DNA of 64,000 nucleotides from JBGPLJ01 sp963826145 (GTDB lineage: Bacteria > Pseudomonadota > Gammaproteobacteria > Steroidobacterales > Steroidobacteraceae). The notes beneath the pieces are model-generated. The model saw nothing but the letters and a program-made list of their open reading frames with translations. It searched no databases and was not told where the DNA came from. Location of the stretch: assembly GCA_963826145.1 (NCBI GenBank), contig CAWGVW010000001.1, forward strand, positions 992,001 through 1,056,000, read 5' to 3'. Position 1 is the stretch's first letter. Each line of letters opens with the position of its first letter. Below are positions 60,771 through 64,000 of the stretch, piece by piece. The position numbers and the translations under genes are program-made.

Positions 60771-63700
60771 ATGCAGACCTTCGTTCACCTTCGCCTGCAC
60801 ACGGAATATTCACTGGTCGACAGTGTCGTCCGCGTCCCCGAGCTGATGGACGCCGCCGCGGCCGCGGGCATGGCCGCCGTCGCCTTGACCGATCAGAGCA
60901 ATCTGTTCGCAATGGTCAAGTTCTACAAGGCGGCGCTCGCCCGCGGCATCAAGCCGATCATCGGCGTCGACGCCTGGCTCGCGGAGCCCGGCGAGCGCGC
61001 CGAAGCTTCGCGCCTCGTGCTCCTCTGCCAGAACCTCGAGGGCTACCGCAACCTCACCCAGCTCGTGACGCGCTCGTACCTGCAAGGCCAGCGGCGGGGC
61101 GTGCCGCAGCTTGAGCGCAGCTGGCTCAACTCCCAATCCGCGCGCGGACTCATCGCCCTTTCGGGCGGACGGGACGGCGACATCGGCCGCGCGCTCCTCG
61201 CGCGCAAGGAGTCCGAAGCCGCGGCCATGCTTGCAGCCTGGCTCGAGCTCTTTCCCGAACGTTTCTTTCTCGAGCTCGTGCGAACCGGGCGCGCCGGCGA
61301 AGAGGACTATCTGCAGGCCGCCCTGCGGCTCGCGGCGAGCTGCCGTGCGCCGGTTGTAGCCACGAACGATGTGCGCTTTCTGAGCCGCTCGGATGCGGAG
61401 TCGCACGAGGCGCGGGTCTGCATCAACGGCGGCGCGCTCCTCGCGGACCCAAGCCGCCCGCGCCGCTACAGCGACCAGCAATACCTGCGCAGTCCCGCGG
61501 AAATGGCCGAGCTCTTCGCCGATATCCCGGAGGCCCTCGAGAACTCCGTGGAAATCGCGCGACGCTGCAGCCTCGACATCAAGCTCGGCACGGCGCGCCT
61601 GCCGGAATACCCGGTGCCGGCGGGAGCCAGGGAGAGCGACTACCTGCGGGACGAAGCCCACGCGGGCCTGCGCTCGAGACTCACGCAGCTCGGCGCCAAG
61701 GCGGTAGGGCCGGCCGCTACGTACGAGGCGCGGCTCGCGCTCGAGCTCGACTGCATCTGCCAGATGGGATTCGCCGGCTATTTTCTCATCGTTGCCGATT
61801 TCATCCGCTGGGCGCGCGGGCACGATATTCCAGTAGGCCCTGGCCGCGGTTCGGGCGCGGGATCGCTCGTCGCATACTCGCTCGGCATCACCGATCTCGA
61901 TCCGCTTGCCTACGACCTCCTGTTCGAGCGGTTCCTGAATCCCGAACGCGTGTCGATGCCGGATTTCGACATCGACTTCTGCATGGAGGGGCGCGACCGC
62001 GTCATCGACTACGTCTCCGAGAAGTACGGCCGCGACCGGGTTTCGCAGATCATCACGTACGGAAGTCTCGCGGCGAAGGCCGTCGTTCGCGACGTCGGCC
62101 GCGTGCTCGGGCACAACTACGGCTACGTCGACCGCATCGCGAAGCTCATTCCCTTCGAGCTCGGCATCACGCTCGACGATGCGCTCGAGAAAGAGGAGGA
62201 GCTCAAGCGCCTCTACAAGACCGACGAGGAAGTTCGCACGCTCATCGATCTTGCGCGTTCGCTCGAGGGCCTCGTGCGCAATGCCGGCACGCACGCGGGC
62301 GGCGTCGTCATCGCGCCTTCAGTGCTCACGGACTTCGCGCCGCTCTATGCCGAAGAGGGCAGCGCCAGCGTCGTCACGCAATTCGACAAGGACGACGTCG
62401 AAGCCGCGGGCCTGGTGAAATTCGACTTCCTGGGGCTGCGCACGCTGACGATCATCGACTGGGCGGTCAAGACCATCAACGCGGCGCGCAGTGCCGCCGG
62501 CGAGGCAGCCCTCGATCTGAATGCGATTCCGATGGACGATCCGCAGGCGTTCGCGCTGCTGAAGAGCTGCCGCACGACAGCGGTGTTCCAGCTCGAATCG
62601 CGCGGCATGAAGGATCTCATCCGGCGCCTGCAGCCCGACCGCTTCGAGGACGTCATCGCGCTCGTCGCTCTTTTCCGTCCGGGGCCCCTGCAGTCCGGCA
62701 TGGTCGATGACTTCATGGAGCGTAAGCACGGCCGCGGCGGCGTGCGAACGGACTATCTGCATCCGAGTCTCGAGGCGATCCTGAAGCCGACCTACGGCGT
62801 GATCCTGTACCAGGAACAGGTGATGCAGATTGCGCAGGTGCTCGCGGGCTATACGCTCGGCGGCGCGGATCTCCTGAGGCGCGCCATGGGCAAGAAGAAG
62901 GCGGAGGAGATGGCGCAGCAGCGTTCGGTCTTCGTCGACGGTGCAGTCGCGCGCGGCGTGCCGGAAAGACAGGCCGCGCACATCTTCGACCTGATGGAGA
63001 AATTCGCGGGCTACGGCTTCAACAAGTCGCACTCGGCGGCCTACGCGCTGCTCTCGTATCAGACAGCGTGGTTGAAGGCCCACTACCCGAGTGCGTTCAT
63101 GGCGGCGGTCCTGTCCTCGGACATGGACAAGACCGACAAGGTGGTGACGCTCATCGATGAGTGCGTGTCGATCGGGCTCGAGGTCGAGCCTCCGGACGTG
63201 AACCAATCGCAATACCGCTTCACGGTTGCCGGCGAGAAAAAGATCCGCTATGGCCTCGGTGCGGTGAAGGGCGTCGGCGAGGCGGCCGTCCAAGCGCTGA
63301 CGAGCGAACGCGATCGGGCAGGGCCCTTCACGAGCATCGAGGATCTCTGTCGGCGTCTTGACCTGCAGCGCATGAACCGCCGGGCACTCGAGGCCCTGAT
63401 CCGCTCCGGGTGCTGCGACGGACTCGGGGCTAACCGCGCAACTCTGATGGCGCGGCTGCCGGCCGCGATGCAGCTCGGGGAGCAGAATACCCGCGCGCAC
63501 GAGACCGGGCAGGTCGATCTCTTCGGCCTCTCGACGACAGCGGCCGGGCGCGCGAGTCGCGCGGACCTGGTGGATCTCGAGGACTGGCCCGCGGCCGTGC
63601 GCCTCGCGGGCGAGCGCGAGACGCTTGGGCTATTCCTCACGGGTCACCCCATTACGGAATACGAAAGCGAGCTCGGGGCGCTCACGCACGGGCGCCTCGC

Positions 63701-64000
63701 CGATCTCGCCGCGGAGCGCGCGCCGATGGCGAGTGAACGCGGCTGGCAATATGGAGCGAACAGTAATCTCGTCAGCGTCGCAGGCCTCGTGCTCGAAGTG
63801 CGCCGCCGGGCGAATCGCGTAAGCCTCATCCTCGATGATCGGACCGGCCGCATGGAGGTGACGCTCTTCGATGACGTGCTGCAGGCGCATCGGGAGCTCA
63901 TCGTGAAGGACGCAATGCTTCTCATCGAAGGGAATCTTCGCTACGACGAGTTCATCGAAGGCTGGCGACTCGCCGCGCGCAAGCTGCAGAACCTCTCGCA
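60771..64000 (+). CDS. dnaE: DNA polymerase III subunit alpha (partial, cut by window end)
   Basis: An open frame of 1,076 codons that runs past the right edge without a stop; the full protein is usually about 1,160 residues. It starts with the PHP domain (FVHLRLHTEYSLVDSVV). The palm has PDFDIDF with catalytic Asp398 and Asp400, GPGRGSGAGSLVAY, and YGFNKSHSAAYALLSYQTAWLK. A helix-hairpin-helix region and the OB domain (VSLILDDRTGRMEVTLF) are reached before the edge. It begins at the ATG at 60771, 23 bases after rnhB. Confidence 0.97.
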   Translation, partial: MQTFVHLRLHTEYSLVDSVVRVPELMDAAAAAGMAAVALTDQSNLFAMVKFYKAALARGIKPIIGVDAWLAEPGERAEASRLVLLCQNLEGYRNLTQLVTRSYLQGQRRGVPQLERSWLNSQSARGLIALSGGRDGDIGRALLARKESEAAAMLAAWLELFPERFFLELVRTGRAGEEDYLQAALRLAASCRAPVVATNDVRFLSRSDAESHEARVCINGGALLADPSRPRRYSDQQYLRSPAEMAELFADIPEALENSVEIARRCSLDIKLGTARLPEYPVPAGARESDYLRDEAHAGLRSRLTQLGAKAVGPAATYEARLALELDCICQMGFAGYFLIVADFIRWARGHDIPVGPGRGSGAGSLVAYSLGITDLDPLAYDLLFERFLNPERVSMPDFDIDFCMEGRDRVIDYVSEKYGRDRVSQIITYGSLAAKAVVRDVGRVLGHNYGYVDRIAKLIPFELGITLDDALEKEEELKRLYKTDEEVRTLIDLARSLEGLVRNAGTHAGGVVIAPSVLTDFAPLYAEEGSASVVTQFDKDDVEAAGLVKFDFLGLRTLTIIDWAVKTINAARSAAGEAALDLNAIPMDDPQAFALLKSCRTTAVFQLESRGMKDLIRRLQPDRFEDVIALVALFRPGPLQSGMVDDFMERKHGRGGVRTDYLHPSLEAILKPTYGVILYQEQVMQIAQVLAGYTLGGADLLRRAMGKKKAEEMAQQRSVFVDGAVARGVPERQAAHIFDLMEKFAGYGFNKSHSAAYALLSYQTAWLKAHYPSAFMAAVLSSDMDKTDKVVTLIDECVSIGLEVEPPDVNQSQYRFTVAGEKKIRYGLGAVKGVGEAAVQALTSERDRAGPFTSIEDLCRRLDLQRMNRRALEALIRSGCCDGLGANRATLMARLPAAMQLGEQNTRAHETGQVDLFGLSTTAAGRASRADLVDLEDWPAAVRLAGERETLGLFLTGHPITEYESELGALTHGRLADLAAERAPMASERGWQYGANSNLVSVAGLVLEVRRRANRVSLILDDRTGRMEVTLFDDVLQAHRELIVKDAMLLIEGNLRYDEFIEGWRLAARKLQNLS

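Noticed and set aside
1..64000. tRNA, rRNA, CRISPR arrays, prophage and integrase genes
   Set aside because: None could be recognised by eye on either strand; absence is not proven without dedicated searches.

Overview
The window is a high-GC chromosomal segment from a gammaproteobacterium. The lineage call rests on the conserved block map-glnD-dapC-dapD / rpsB-tsf-pyrH-frr-uppS-cdsA-dxr-rseP-bamA-skp-lpxD-fabZ-lpxA-lpxB-rnhB-dnaE. A GTP-type PEP carboxykinase, a polyhydroxyalkanoate (PHA) operon and a large PhoB regulon point loosely towards the Nevskiales/Steroidobacterales/Xanthomonadales side; that finer placement is only an inference. No rRNA, tRNA, CRISPR array, transposase or prophage gene was seen.

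Layout. (1) 0-6.7 kb: two small exported beta-barrel-module proteins (one with an LPXTG-like tail), an HdeD-like membrane protein, a patatin/outer-membrane-barrel protein broken by a frameshift, dusA, and an adenylyl cyclase-FHA protein. (2) 6.7-11.7 kb, minus strand: pckG and a PHA operon phaC-phaZ-phasin. (3) 11.8-20.9 kb: four co-oriented exported proteins built from DUF11-type modules, ending in a 1,994-residue protein with DUF11, regulatory-like, OmpA and beta-barrel parts. A perfect CRP-type palindrome sits at -41.5 of a candidate promoter, followed by a structured leader. This is the best candidate here for an undescribed surface system. (4) 20.9-23.6 kb: yoaA and tsaB.

(5) 23.6-40.3 kb is a phosphate/polyphosphate island: phoB, phoR, phoU1, (dsbB), a second PhoB-like regulator, a PlcP-type phosphoesterase, pstS/pstA remnants, a porin, (dapE), phoU2, pstB, phoU3, ppx, a CHAD protein and ppk. 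Five good 7-4-7 Pho boxes precede phoB, the second regulator, plcP, pstS and the porin, so the layout implies a PhoB-controlled programme of phosphate uptake, phospholipid turnover and polyphosphate handling. From about 27.4 to 31.0 kb every gene carries indels, and pstS is joined directly to the 3' half of pstA with pstC missing. This is either a poorly resolved stretch of assembly or a genuine decay zone.

(6) 40.3-45.8 kb, minus strand: map-glnD-dapC-dapD, running into ppk. (7) 45.8-64.0 kb, plus strand: the housekeeping block for translation (rpsB, tsf, frr), pyrimidine nucleotide, isoprenoid and phospholipid synthesis (pyrH, uppS, cdsA, dxr), envelope stress and outer-membrane assembly (rseP, bamA, skp), lipid A and fatty acid synthesis (lpxD, fabZ, lpxA, lpxB), rnhB, and dnaE cut off by the window edge. 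Many neighbours in this block overlap by a few bases, suggesting translational coupling.
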